Positions 33,940 through 42,805 are shown, counted from the first letter of the stretch. The stretch is DNA of 64,000 nucleotides from Maribacter orientalis (GCF_900109345.1 NZ_FNZN01000001.1:503883-567882); one strand, 5' to 3'. The notes: generated by a model not told the origin, from the sequence alone. Translations and numbers: made by a program.

Positions 33940-35088
33940 TTAAAGTAAGGGTTTAAAAAAGAACGGTTCATAGTTTGGTAATAAACCAGGATGTAAAATA
34001 TGAATTAAATCTTTTAATACGAGATCGGGTCTTTGCGGTGCCAGTTCGTAATATAGCGTGCCACCAGTATCACCCATAGTATTGGCCGTAGTGAATATCT
34101 TTCTTCTTTTGTAGGCATCAAACTGTAAATAATGTTTGCTTGATAATTCCATTTCCTGATAAGAATCGAATTGAGCAGGGCCAATCCAATATTCAGCATT
34201 TTTGGCTATGTCTAAAACACTTTCCCAACTTAAAGAGAGACTTCCATTATCTGGGTTATTATTCCATAGATAATCAGCATTGGCATCTTTTAGAAAATTT
34301 GCTGCCCAGCTTTTGCCACCAGGTAAGTACCAAACATCTTTATAAAGCGCACCACTAAGTACTGTTGGTTTTACTGTTACAGTTGCGGCCAATTCTTTAG
34401 CATTCAAATATGACAATTCAATGTTCTCAAAAAAGGTATTTGCTTCCTCTATTTTGTCGAAAAATGGAGCGAAAAATTTTATCCATTCTGCTTTTCCTAA
34501 AGGAGTTTCTTCTACCCAATCACCATTATAAATAACAGGTATATTAGAACGTTGTAGCGTTTCATAAGCACTGTTTCCGCCATTAATTGTAAAACCAACC
34601 ACCATCTTCGGTTGTAATGCTAAAACAGCTTCGGTATTTAGGCTTTCGTTGACTCCCAATTCTTTTATTTGCCCATTTTCAATACGTGCTCTGGCCGCCT
34701 TTGATGAAATAAATTTAGTATCTGGAAATCCAATAAGCTTATCTAAAACACCTAATTCCTCTAAAGCGGGTATATGTGTTGTTGAAGTTACCACCACATT
34801 TTCTATGGGTACCATAATAATAGCATCGAATTCATCTTTGTTTAAGGTTATAAGTCCTAGGTTCTCTTTAGGGATCAAAGCATAAGTGTAAGTTGCCTCT
34901 GCGTTCGGCCAAGGTGACAAGACTTTAATTATGGTTATGCCTGATGCCTTATATTCTATTGTAAACCCTTTTGCATAAGTTATCGAAGAACTATTGATGG
35001 GTGTTTGTAATAGTGATGAATCCTTTTTTTGTTCTTTGCATCCGCATAAAAAAAGTAGGAAACTTAAAAAGAGTACGTGTTTAAACAT
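33940..35088 (-). CDS. btuF: Cobalamin/iron ABC transporter substrate-binding lipoprotein (BtuF-like)
   Basis: A periplasmic substrate-binding lipoprotein of about 382 residues. The start MFKHVLFLSFLLFLCGCKEQ is a lipoprotein signal with Cys near residue 16. An ATG 24 bp further upstream (35112) is discarded because a -7 box TACTTTTG overlaps it (35117-35110). The class III binding-protein core begins with VVVTSTTHIPALEELGVLDKLIGFPDTKFISS and includes AVLALQPKMVVGF. There is no riboswitch on this strand before it. It is the first gene of the ABC operon; its TAA abuts the TTG start of btuC. Confidence 0.85.
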   Translation of the reverse strand: MFKHVLFLSFLLFLCGCKEQKKDSSLLQTPINSSSITYAKGFTIEYKASGITIIKVLSPWPNAEATYTYALIPKENLGLITLNKDEFDAIIMVPIENVVVTSTTHIPALEELGVLDKLIGFPDTKFISSKAARARIENGQIKELGVNESLNTEAVLALQPKMVVGFTINGGNSAYETLQRSNIPVIYNGDWVEETPLGKAEWIKFFAPFFDKIEEANTFFENIELSYLNAKELAATVTVKPTVLSGALYKDVWYLPGGKSWAANFLKDANADYLWNNNPDNGSLSLSWESVLDIAKNAEYWIGPAQFDSYQEMELSSKHYLQFDAYKRRKIFTTANTMGDTGGTLYYELAPQRPDLVLKDLIHILHPGLLPNYEPFFFKPLL

Positions 35089-35109
35089 CTTTGATTTACT
35101 TCTATTTTT

Positions 35110-35117
35110 CAAAAGTA
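35110..35117 (-). promoter_or_regulatory. -7 box of the btuFCD operon
   Basis: TACTTTTG on the minus strand (35117-35110) matches TAnnTTTG. RNA would start near 35103, leaving about 15 nt before ATG 35088. This decides the btuF start. No -33 TTTG at the usual distance is evident. Confidence 0.5.
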
Positions 35118-35179
35118 GTATTATAAAAGTTTACTTAGAAAGATTAAACAAAATGTTTATTTTCGCCGTGAATTTTGGT

Positions 35180-35405
35180 TTTCGCTGCTTATGGTGGTGA
35201 AATTAAAAGGGAATCCGGTGCAAATCTGGAACTGTTCCCGCAACTGTAAGTTTATGTCAACTACATCTATTGGCAAATAGATTTCGATTGGTACTTCTGT
35301 AGAGAAGATGTTATTTACTTCAAAGCCACTTTGTCAACTGAACCGGTTCAGAAAACATGGGAAGGCGAAATAACATAAAACAAGTCAGGAGACCTGCCTT
35401 ATTCA
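35180..35405 (+). ncRNA. Cobalamin (AdoCbl-type) riboswitch
   Basis: The conserved core is present in order: GGTG then TTAAAAGGGAATCCGGTG (35195-35220 region), CAAATCTGGAACTGTTCCCGCAACTGTAAG (split over 35221-35250), and the B12 box GTCAGGAGACCTGCC (35384-35398). It lies on the plus strand 80 bp before a TonB-dependent receptor gene. Binding of cobalamin should reduce receptor expression. The hairpin GCGTA...TACGC in the following stretch (near 35440-35464) could be the expression platform. The ABC operon is on the other strand and is not under this riboswitch. Confidence 0.93.
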
Positions 35406-35485
35406 AACAACAATGTTAAACTTTCGGGATAAAGGTTTGCGTATGGGTACAGACATACTACGCTCCCGTTTATGAATTTAAACGA

Positions 35486-37357
35486 ATGAAAAATTATTTT
35501 TTGTGGCCAACGGTCACAATATTACTATGCGCCAAAGTTGGTGGACAGGAGAAACAAGATTCCATTAATACATTACAGTTAGACGAGGTTGTCGTCAGCG
35601 ATTCACGTTTTGAATTAAAGCGTGAAAACTCTGGAAAGACGGTCATTTCCATTTCTCAAAAAGAACTAGAACAGAACCAAGGTCGTTCTATTGCCGAAAT
35701 TATCAATACTAAAAGTGGGATTGAAATAAACGGAACTAGAAGTTTTGCGGGGCAGAACTTATCTACCTATGTTAGAGGAGGTAACAATCGCCAAGTTTTA
35801 GTAATTATAGATGGTATTCAGGTTTCTGACCCATCTGGTACAAGTGCAGAATATGATTTAAGACTATTGAATACTTCTCAAATAGAAAGCATTGAAATTT
35901 TAAAAGGAGCAGCAAGTACACTTTACGGTAATTCTGCAGCAACAGCGGTTATAAATATTACAACCAAACAAGCCAAAAAAGAAGGACTTTCTATGGAAGT
36001 GATTTCGAGTATGGGTACCAACCAATCTCAGGATGACCAAAATTATAATATCTCTGATTTTTCAAACACGGTGAACCTTAATGCTAAGAAGGGGAAGATA
36101 ACATTTTTGGCTTCCGGAGGTCATCAGTTTACAGATGGATTATCTGCAGCTGTAGGTACTGAATCAGATGCATTGTCACGAATAGATGGAAATGTAAAGC
36201 TGGGTTATCAAATTTCTAAACGTTTTGACATATCCGCTTCTGCATATTATAATAAGTTGAACAGTGATTATGATAACGGATTTCCAATAGAAGATGCCGA
36301 TTTTTCATTTACTAGTGAACAGTCACGATTTTCATTGGCTTCTAAGTATAGTTATGAGAAGGGTAGTATACATGTCAATACAGCATTCAATCAAATAGAT
36401 AGATTTTTTATTTCTAGTTTTCCTGCTGCTTACAATTCTCGTTCTTATGTATTAGACGTTTTTAACAAATATACTTTTGCAGAAAAAATTTACACGATAG
36501 TTGGTTTAAATTATATTGATAATCAAACCTTGTTTTTAGAGGAGCAAAATTCGAACACTGTTGACCCCTATGTGAACATGGTATATGTTGGCAATGATGG
36601 CATAAATTTAAATGCAGGAGTTCGTTTAAATAATCATAGTAACTATGGCTCTAATTTTATTTATAACATTAATCCATCTTACAGGATGAATATAAACTCT
36701 GGGTATTTAAAGTTCATGGGCTCATACGCTACTTCGTACATAGCACCAAATTTATCACAATTATACGGTCCTTTTGGAGCCAATCAAGATTTAAATCCTG
36801 AAGAAGATACTACTATAGAAGTTGGTTTAGAATATAAATTGTCAGAAAAGTTTATACTTAACGCTGTTTATTTTAATAGGGCTGAAGATGATAGAATCGA
36901 ATACGTAACGATTGATCCAAATACATTTGAAAGTCAATATCGTAATTCAGCAAATACAGTTCATTTTAATGGAGTGGAGGTAGGCTTTAGTTCAAAACCT
37001 TTTAAATACTTTACATTGGATGCGAACTATACGCTTACAAGTTCTAAAGAAGGCTTGGCATTAAGAGTACCAAAAAATAAAGCTAATGTAAGTTTAGGAT
37101 ACAGTATTGGAGTAAAAACCTATGTAGCACTTACGTATCAATACGTTTCTGACCGAACAGATACTGATTTTGCGACTTTCTCAGAAGTTACTTTAGGTAG
37201 TTTTAGTTTAGCTAACCTACAATTGAAACATGATTTCTCGAATAGATTTGGAGCCTTTATAGCCGTTGATAATATTTTGAATGAGGAATATATAGAGCTA
37301 GTGGATTATACGACTAAAGGAAGGAATTTACGACTAGGATTTAAAATGAGTTTATAA
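35486..37357 (+). CDS. btuB: TonB-dependent cobalamin receptor (BtuB-like)
   Basis: A 623-residue outer membrane receptor: signal peptide (about 1-20, cleavage near GGQ), TonB box region LDEVVVSDSRF near residue 28, plug domain with GRSIAEIINTKSGIEING and ESIEILKGAASTLYGNSAATAVINITTK (about 55-160), and a 22-strand barrel ending in an aromatic-poor MSL terminus (RNLRLGFKMSL). The length is like E. coli BtuB (614). Control by the cobalamin riboswitch upstream and the divergent B12-type ABC operon support vitamin B12 as substrate. A terminator follows directly. Confidence 0.93.
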   Translation: MKNYFLWPTVTILLCAKVGGQEKQDSINTLQLDEVVVSDSRFELKRENSGKTVISISQKELEQNQGRSIAEIINTKSGIEINGTRSFAGQNLSTYVRGGNNRQVLVIIDGIQVSDPSGTSAEYDLRLLNTSQIESIEILKGAASTLYGNSAATAVINITTKQAKKEGLSMEVISSMGTNQSQDDQNYNISDFSNTVNLNAKKGKITFLASGGHQFTDGLSAAVGTESDALSRIDGNVKLGYQISKRFDISASAYYNKLNSDYDNGFPIEDADFSFTSEQSRFSLASKYSYEKGSIHVNTAFNQIDRFFISSFPAAYNSRSYVLDVFNKYTFAEKIYTIVGLNYIDNQTLFLEEQNSNTVDPYVNMVYVGNDGINLNAGVRLNNHSNYGSNFIYNINPSYRMNINSGYLKFMGSYATSYIAPNLSQLYGPFGANQDLNPEEDTTIEVGLEYKLSEKFILNAVYFNRAEDDRIEYVTIDPNTFESQYRNSANTVHFNGVEVGFSSKPFKYFTLDANYTLTSSKEGLALRVPKNKANVSLGYSIGVKTYVALTYQYVSDRTDTDFATFSEVTLGSFSLANLQLKHDFSNRFGAFIAVDNILNEEYIELVDYTTKGRNLRLGFKMSL

Positions 37358-37361
37358 AAAA

Positions 37362-37393
37362 AAAGGACAGCTATTTAGCTGTCCTTTTTTTTT
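37362..37393. terminator. Bidirectional terminator after btuB
   Basis: GGACAGCTA (37365-37373) and TAGCTGTCC (37376-37384) form a 9-bp stem, preceded by an A run and followed by a run of nine T residues. It separates btuB from a convergent S41 peptidase gene. Confidence 0.9.
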
Positions 37394-37406
37394 CGTTTTG
37401 TATGGT

Positions 37407-38876
37407 CTAAAATTCTAAATTATAAACCGTATCATCAATCATTTTATCATAGATAGGATTACGAACTTTAGAACTTATAAAAACTTCCATCGGGTTTAAA
37501 ACGGTAAAATCACGTTTTCCGGTTTGTCCTGTAATGGCTTCTATGGCTCTGGCTAATAATGGCTCGTTCTGTTCCCCTAAAATGCCTAAGTTACCATAAT
37601 CTTCCTTCAAGATAATATCTGGCTGTAAACCGCTAGTAAAATCAAAAAAACCATCTGCATTCTCGTTCCTACCAATTAATGGTTGAATGGCCCATTGATT
37701 ATTTGGGTTAATTTTATTTACTCTAGACGGTGTGTACAAGTAAGAGTTATCACGATCATCGACCAATGTAGTGGAAAACTCGTTTTTACCTCTCGTTACA
37801 TCCCCAATTTGAATAACATCGATATAAGGTTCTAGGCTATTGATCAATAATTCGCTAGCTGACGCAGAACTAGAAGAAGTAAGTACATATAATTTAGTAA
37901 AGCCTAATGAATTGATTGTTTTTCCATTAACCTTATCAGCAAAATACACTTCTAATTGGCTATCGTTAAATTGATTTTGAAGTTTATCATTGTATCTTTT
38001 TCTTAAAAACACATCTGATGTATTTGTACCATAAATCATACTAGCTAATAGACGTGTAGTATTTACCGAACCACCAGGGTTATAGCGCAAGTCCATTACC
38101 AAATTCGTTATTCCGGCAGATTTCAAAGCTTCAATAGCGGCATAAAGGTCATCGTCATATTCATTTGTAAATTGGTTATACATAATATAACCTATATTTT
38201 CACCACCAATTTCGAAGGACTTGGAAATTAAAACTGGGTTTTCTGCAAGAGCTTGCGCTTTGGTAAGTGTTACCTCTTCTTCATTGGGAACAATAGTACC
38301 GTTCACAAAATCTGCCATATTTAGGGTATACGTATCGCTTCCTGTAAAAAGGAGTTCCTCATAATTTGACAATGTTAAAGTTTGCCCATCAACACCAGTA
38401 AACAAATCTCCTCGTAAAATATTTGCAGTAGCAGCATTTGAATTTGGTATGATGTATCGAACAACGCCAAATAATTCTTCACTATCCTGAAAACGAACTA
38501 GTCCGAATTCGAGACCATTACTTTTAGATATACCGGCTAAAGAGTTGGTGAGTTCACGATAATCTTCATTATAAAAACTAAAACGATCTTCAATATACTG
38601 TAGTTTGTTTTCAAAAAAAGCTGCAGGGTTATCTTCTGAATCCAAGAAGGCAGTGTATTCTGCGCGACCTTCTTTGGTATTTACAAAACGATCATCGCCC
38701 AAATCATCAACGTTAGCTTGCCAGAAATACCAAAAGTTCATGGCTTTCCACATGAAATCTTGAACTTCTACATCAGCAGAACCATCTGGGTCAATGGTTT
38801 TGGTTAAGATCAAATCTTCGTCCTTAGAACAAGAAAAAATAACCGTTATAAAAAGTAATACTAAAATCTTCTTCAT
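37407..38876 (-). CDS. S41-family peptidase lipoprotein (second of tandem pair)
   Basis: A 489-residue lipoprotein (lipobox ITVIFSC, Cys near residue 16). After an acidic spacer and an aromatic segment VQDFMWKAMNFWYFWQANV (about 38-57) comes a PDZ-like region, then the S41 protease core with NLVMDLRYNPGG, the nucleophile in SSSSASASELL (about residue 333) and GKNEFS with the general-base Lys. Such C-terminal-processing-like proteases act outside the inner membrane. It is a paralogue of the gene upstream (27 bp apart), and the two are probably co-transcribed. Substrates are unknown; proximity to an ECF operon may be meaningful. Confidence 0.88.
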   Translation of the reverse strand: MKKILVLLFITVIFSCSKDEDLILTKTIDPDGSADVEVQDFMWKAMNFWYFWQANVDDLGDDRFVNTKEGRAEYTAFLDSEDNPAAFFENKLQYIEDRFSFYNEDYRELTNSLAGISKSNGLEFGLVRFQDSEELFGVVRYIIPNSNAATANILRGDLFTGVDGQTLTLSNYEELLFTGSDTYTLNMADFVNGTIVPNEEEVTLTKAQALAENPVLISKSFEIGGENIGYIMYNQFTNEYDDDLYAAIEALKSAGITNLVMDLRYNPGGSVNTTRLLASMIYGTNTSDVFLRKRYNDKLQNQFNDSQLEVYFADKVNGKTINSLGFTKLYVLTSSSSASASELLINSLEPYIDVIQIGDVTRGKNEFSTTLVDDRDNSYLYTPSRVNKINPNNQWAIQPLIGRNENADGFFDFTSGLQPDIILKEDYGNLGILGEQNEPLLARAIEAITGQTGKRDFTVLNPMEVFISSKVRNPIYDKMIDDTVYNLEF

Positions 38877-38903
38877 AAATAGGGAAACTAAAATCTTTTA
38901 ATT

Positions 38904-40427
38904 TTATTTCTTTTGGTTAAGTGAAAATTTTGAGGTAGATACGCTGTTGTTTAATAGTAATGTTGCATTTCTAGGATCATGTAGTTTAGAACTCGAAATA
39001 ACACGCGCAGGAATCATCACATCGAAACTTCTTTTAGCTCCGATACCGGTAATTTCTTGAATTGCTCTTGCTAGAAGAGGTTCGTTAGCATCACCAAGAA
39101 CCCCTAAATTGGTAATATCTTCATCAAGTTCAATATCAGGAATTAATCCGTCAGCATAATCAGAAAAGCCTGCACTATTTTCCACTCTACTAATAATAGG
39201 TTGAAGACCCCATTGTACATTAGGATTTATATTATTTACTCTAGTTTCATCATAAACATTGCCACCTTCTGGATCATCAACAAATAATAGGGAACCTTGG
39301 TTTTTACCAACTGTTGTAGAGCCGATATGAACTACATTGATATAAGGTTCTAAACCGACCATTACTAATTCACTTGCCGAAGCCGAACTTGAAGTAGCGA
39401 TAATATATACTTGGCTTAGATTTAATGTATTTAAAGGAGCGTTCGAATTACCATCGAAAGTACCGGTGGTGCTCACAAAATAATTGTCGGTTGAACTACT
39501 GGCGATTTCTGCCTGTAATTTTGCATTATAAGTAGTTCTAAAAAGTAAATCTGAAGTACTAGTGCCTTTTATTAAACTAGCTAAAATGGTAGCAGTAGTA
39601 CCTCTACCACCTAAATTGTATCGTAGATCTAAAACCAAATCGGTTACACCTTGAGACATAAAATCGGCAAAAACGGCATTCATGGCATCTTCTGAACCGG
39701 ATACAAATTGGTTGTACATGAAATAACCAATTTTTTTATCTCCCGATGTAATAACTTCAGTTACATAAATAGGGTCTTCTTGTAATCCTTCCTGTTTAGT
39801 TAAAGTAACCTCCTTATCAATTGGGCTAATAGTATTATCTACTATTTCTGCCATGTTTAAAGTATAAGTGTCGTTATCACCAAACAGAAGATCTATATAG
39901 TTTGTTCTATTTAAGCTTGTGCCATTTACCCCAATAAATACTTCGCCTCTTTTAATATCTTTATTAGATGCGTCAGAATCTTTAATAATATATTCAACAT
40001 ATCCGAAAACATCATCAGTGTTACCTATTAATGATAATCCGAATTGCAGACCATTACTTTTAGAAACACCTGCAGAATTATTTACTAAATCTGTATAATC
40101 ATTACTATAAAAAGTAAATCTATCTTCAGAAAAAAGCAGTTTATTCTCTAAAAAATCTACTGGTTCTGGGTTGGCAGTAAGAAATTCTTCATAACTGGCT
40201 TGAGTATCATAACGGTCATCTGCCAAATCTGGCACATCACCTTGCCAAAAATAATAGAGGTTTAAAGTTTGCCAAAAAAAGTTTTGAACTTCAATGTCAA
40301 CTACAATTGGTACTTCCTCCTCAGGAACTTCGATTACTTCTTCTTCAAGTATAGGGTCATCATCATTTTTATTACAAGAAATAACAACGAAGCCTAAGCA
40401 TAGGAGGGACAAGAAAAAATTTTTCAT
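38904..40427 (-). CDS. S41-family peptidase lipoprotein (first of tandem pair)
   Basis: About 507 residues from ATG 40427. The start MKNFFLSLLCLGFVVISC gives a lipoprotein signal; an in-frame ATG at 40478 would add 17 residues that spoil it. It has an acidic low-complexity stretch after the Cys (residues 22-45, many Glu and Val), the same VQNFFWQTLNLYYFWQGDV segment as its paralogue, then the S41 core with DLVLDLRYNLGGRG, SSSASASELV and GKNQGS. It shares about the same architecture as the following gene, so the pair arose by tandem duplication. It diverges from an ECF sigma gene. Confidence 0.88.
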   Translation of the reverse strand: MKNFFLSLLCLGFVVISCNKNDDDPILEEEVIEVPEEEVPIVVDIEVQNFFWQTLNLYYFWQGDVPDLADDRYDTQASYEEFLTANPEPVDFLENKLLFSEDRFTFYSNDYTDLVNNSAGVSKSNGLQFGLSLIGNTDDVFGYVEYIIKDSDASNKDIKRGEVFIGVNGTSLNRTNYIDLLFGDNDTYTLNMAEIVDNTISPIDKEVTLTKQEGLQEDPIYVTEVITSGDKKIGYFMYNQFVSGSEDAMNAVFADFMSQGVTDLVLDLRYNLGGRGTTATILASLIKGTSTSDLLFRTTYNAKLQAEIASSSTDNYFVSTTGTFDGNSNAPLNTLNLSQVYIIATSSSASASELVMVGLEPYINVVHIGSTTVGKNQGSLLFVDDPEGGNVYDETRVNNINPNVQWGLQPIISRVENSAGFSDYADGLIPDIELDEDITNLGVLGDANEPLLARAIQEITGIGAKRSFDVMIPARVISSSKLHDPRNATLLLNNSVSTSKFSLNQKK

Positions 40428-40574
40428 AGTTTTTTTTATTTTTATTTGTAACAATAAACATTCCAATTTATAGAACACTCATAAGAATGCAATAATATAT
40501 ATCATTTTAAATACGGATATATTTGTCGTAAGGATGTTAAATTTAGGAACAAGCAATCAAATTAAAAATTAATT

Positions 40575-40599
40575 GTAACAAAAATCGTTCAACTTCGTC
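40575..40599 (+). promoter_or_regulatory. Candidate autoregulated ECF promoter
   Basis: GTAAC (40575-40579), 16 bp, then CGTC (40596-40599), with RNA expected near 40606, 40 nt before the sigma gene. It is the same AAC-N16-CGTC layout as at the first ECF operon. Confidence 0.55.
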
Positions 40600-40645
40600 T
40601 TCTTTTTGTAAACCTGTTAGCAAGCTTACAAACAGCCAAACCAAA

Positions 40646-41155
40646 ATGAAACAAACAGAGTTTTTAAATATTGTATTACCATTTAAGGATAAATTATTCC
40701 GTATGGCCAAAAGGTTATTGGTTTCAACGGAGGAAGCTGAAGATGCAACGCAAGAGATTCTTATAAAGTTATGGGATAAGAAGAATAAAATGGAGACCTA
40801 TAATAATGTAGAAGCGTTTGCGATGACCATGACTAAAAATTTCTGTCTGGACAGATTGAAATCTAAACAAGCCGGTAATTTAAAATTAGTACATAGTAAT
40901 TATACCGATTCTAGTACGTCACTACAAAGTGAGTTAGAAGCAAAGGACAGTATTAGTTGGGTTGAACGGATTATGGACGAATTACCAGAACAACAAAAAA
41001 TGGTATTACAATTGCGAGATGTAGAACAATATGAATATGAAGAAATAGAAAAATTATTGGATATGAAACCTACAGCCATACGGGTAGCTTTGTCCAGAGC
41101 TCGAAAAACCGTAAGGGAAAAATTAATGGAAAAGCACAATTATGGAATTGTATAA
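40646..41155 (+). CDS. ECF-type RNA polymerase sigma factor
   Basis: A 169-residue sigma factor with region 2 (about 10-80: EEAEDATQEILIKLWDKKNKM, then AFAMTMTKNFCLDRLKSKQ) and region 4 (about 108-160: LPEQQKMVLQLRDVEQYEYEEIEKLL with HTH MKPTAIRVALSRARKTVRE). It overlaps the next gene by 14 bp, a usual sigma/anti-sigma arrangement. It heads a run of rightward genes including three DUF4252 proteins. The signal it answers is unknown. Confidence 0.93.
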   Translation: MKQTEFLNIVLPFKDKLFRMAKRLLVSTEEAEDATQEILIKLWDKKNKMETYNNVEAFAMTMTKNFCLDRLKSKQAGNLKLVHSNYTDSSTSLQSELEAKDSISWVERIMDELPEQQKMVLQLRDVEQYEYEEIEKLLDMKPTAIRVALSRARKTVREKLMEKHNYGIV

Positions 41156-41576
41156 AATAGAAAAATTAATAGTGAAATATTTTGAGGCTACCACCACGGT
41201 TGCTGAAGAAGAAACACTAAGGGAGTATTTTTCAAAAGAGAGTATTGCACCTCATTTAGAGCAACATGCGCCTTTGTTTAATTATTTCACCAAAGCAAAA
41301 GAAGAACGCTTTACCAAACAGGTCCCATTAAAACCTAGAATAAATTATTTGAAATGGGTTTCTGTAGCGGCAATAGCAGTCTTTATGTTCGGGTTGTATT
41401 TTTATCAACCAACACCAGCCCCAGTTACTTTAGCAGACGAGTATACACAAGAAGAAATTGAGTCTGCACAAGAGGCTTTTGCCTTATTAGCAATGAATTT
41501 TAATAAAGGTACTGAGCAACTGTATCATTTAGAAAAATTCGAAAAAACAACAAATAAATTTTTAACGAAAAAATAA
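41142..41576 (+). CDS. Small membrane protein, probable anti-sigma factor
   Basis: A 144-residue protein with an N-terminal part typical of short flavobacterial anti-sigma-like proteins (LIVKYFEATTTVAEEETLREYF), one membrane helix (about 70-85, WVSVAAIAVFMFGLYFY) and a short external part rich in Glu and Phe. It overlaps the sigma gene by 14 bp, so the two are translationally coupled. There is no zinc-binding motif. It is probably the membrane tether of the sigma factor; the external part may meet the exported DUF4252 proteins encoded next. The role is inferred from order and topology. Confidence 0.68.
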   Translation: MELYKIEKLIVKYFEATTTVAEEETLREYFSKESIAPHLEQHAPLFNYFTKAKEERFTKQVPLKPRINYLKWVSVAAIAVFMFGLYFYQPTPAPVTLADEYTQEEIESAQEAFALLAMNFNKGTEQLYHLEKFEKTTNKFLTKK

Positions 41577-41581
41577 TTAAA

Positions 41582-42136
41582 ATGAAAAAGATAGTACTAT
41601 TAACAATGTTGGTTTTGGCTCCGATTATTTCAAGAGCTCAAGATATTTTCGATAAATACGAAGATAATGACAAGGTAACCTTTGTTGCCATGCAACCTAA
41701 GATGTTTCAGATGTTAGGTAAAATGAGTGTAAGCTCAGATGATCCAGAAGCAAAAGAGTTTTTTGAACTCGTAAATTCCATAACAAGTTTTAAAGTCATT
41801 ACCACTGATGACGCGGCTATTTCTAAAGATGTAGATAATTGGGTGACCAATCGCTTAAAAAGTTCATCATTTGAAGAGTTAATGCGAGTTAGAGATGGTG
41901 GTTCAAATGTTAAATTTTATGTAAAGGAAGGTAAAGACAGTGATCATGTGAAAGAACTTTTAATGTTCGTAACCGGTATGAAAGATATGGATATAGACAT
42001 TAATGGTAAAAAATTAGAAACGGTTTTACTATCCTTAACAGGAGATATTAATTTACGATCAGTTTCAAAATTGACCGATAAAATGGATCTACCTGGAGGT
42101 GATCAATTAGGGAAAGCATCTAAAAAGGGGAATTAA
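41582..42136 (+). CDS. DUF4252 exported protein (copy 1)
   Basis: A 184-residue protein with signal peptide MKKIVLLTMLVLAPIISRA and mature start QDIFDKYEDNDKVTFVAMQPKMFQML. The DUF4252 pattern continues with SLKSSSFEELMRVRDGGSNVKFYVKEG-like and GKKLETVLLSLTGDINL. It is 5 bp after the anti-sigma-like gene. It is close to the next gene in sequence, so a local duplication is likely. DUF4252 proteins are common in Flavobacteriia next to ECF genes; their role is unknown. It is predicted to be periplasmic. Confidence 0.82.
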   Translation: MKKIVLLTMLVLAPIISRAQDIFDKYEDNDKVTFVAMQPKMFQMLGKMSVSSDDPEAKEFFELVNSITSFKVITTDDAAISKDVDNWVTNRLKSSSFEELMRVRDGGSNVKFYVKEGKDSDHVKELLMFVTGMKDMDIDINGKKLETVLLSLTGDINLRSVSKLTDKMDLPGGDQLGKASKKGN

Positions 42137-42148
42137 ATAATAATCAAT

Positions 42149-42182
42149 AAGCGTTAATCCCCAATTAAATTAACGCTTTTCA
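42149..42182 (+). terminator. Weak terminator-like hairpin between DUF4252 copies
   Basis: AAGCGTTAA (42149-42157) and TTAACGCTT (42170-42178) form a 9-bp stem with a 12-nt loop and a short T run. It may attenuate rather than stop the transcript from the ECF operon. Confidence 0.55.
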
Positions 42183-42253
42183 TAAACAAGTATTCATCAA
42201 TTCATCAATCACTTTTATCCTAAAATAGGGTAGAGGTACTAAAAACAACAATC

Positions 42254-42796
42254 ATGAAAAAAGTAGCAGTAGTATTTTTAATGGCAATTTTACCTGTATT
42301 GGGTTTCTCACAGTCTGTATTCGATAAGTATGAGGATATGGATAACGTAGGTTCAGTAATCGTGAACAAAGGTATGATAGACTTAGTCTCTAAATTAGGA
42401 GGAATGAGTGATGATGCCGAAGCGAAGGAATTTATGGATGTAGCTAGCGGACTTAAAAATATAAAAGTTTTTATGACCGAAGACGCATCGGTTTCGGCGG
42501 ATATGTCTGCAACAGTTAAGAAATATCTTAAGTCTTCGAAATTAGAAGAATTAATGCGTGTAAAGGACAAAGATGTTAATGTTAAGTTCTATGTTAGAGA
42601 TGGCGCAAAAAAGGACCATGTGACAGAATTATTAATGTTTGTGTCGGGATTGGATAATGTAGAAATAGGTGATCATGGTAGAAAATTGGAAACCGTTTTG
42701 GTCAGCCTAACTGGAGATATTGATTTGAATAAAATTGGGTCGATTACCAACAAAATGAATTTACCGCAAGATTTGAATAAAGCTTCTGGTAAGTAA
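42254..42796 (+). CDS. DUF4252 exported protein (copy 2)
   Basis: A 180-residue exported protein with signal MKKVAVVFLMAILPVLGFSQ and mature start SVFDKYEDMDNVGSVIVNKGMIDLV. It is a clear paralogue of copy 1 (shared FDKYED, KLEELMRVKD, VNVKFYVRDG, KLETVLVSLTGDIDL). There is a 117-bp gap with a hairpin before it, and another hairpin after. It is probably periplasmic, function unknown. The conserved FDKYED start directly after signal cleavage suggests the N-terminus of the mature protein is functionally important. Confidence 0.82.
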   Translation: MKKVAVVFLMAILPVLGFSQSVFDKYEDMDNVGSVIVNKGMIDLVSKLGGMSDDAEAKEFMDVASGLKNIKVFMTEDASVSADMSATVKKYLKSSKLEELMRVKDKDVNVKFYVRDGAKKDHVTELLMFVSGLDNVEIGDHGRKLETVLVSLTGDIDLNKIGSITNKMNLPQDLNKASGK

Positions 42797-42805
42797 CTAA
42801 TTTTT

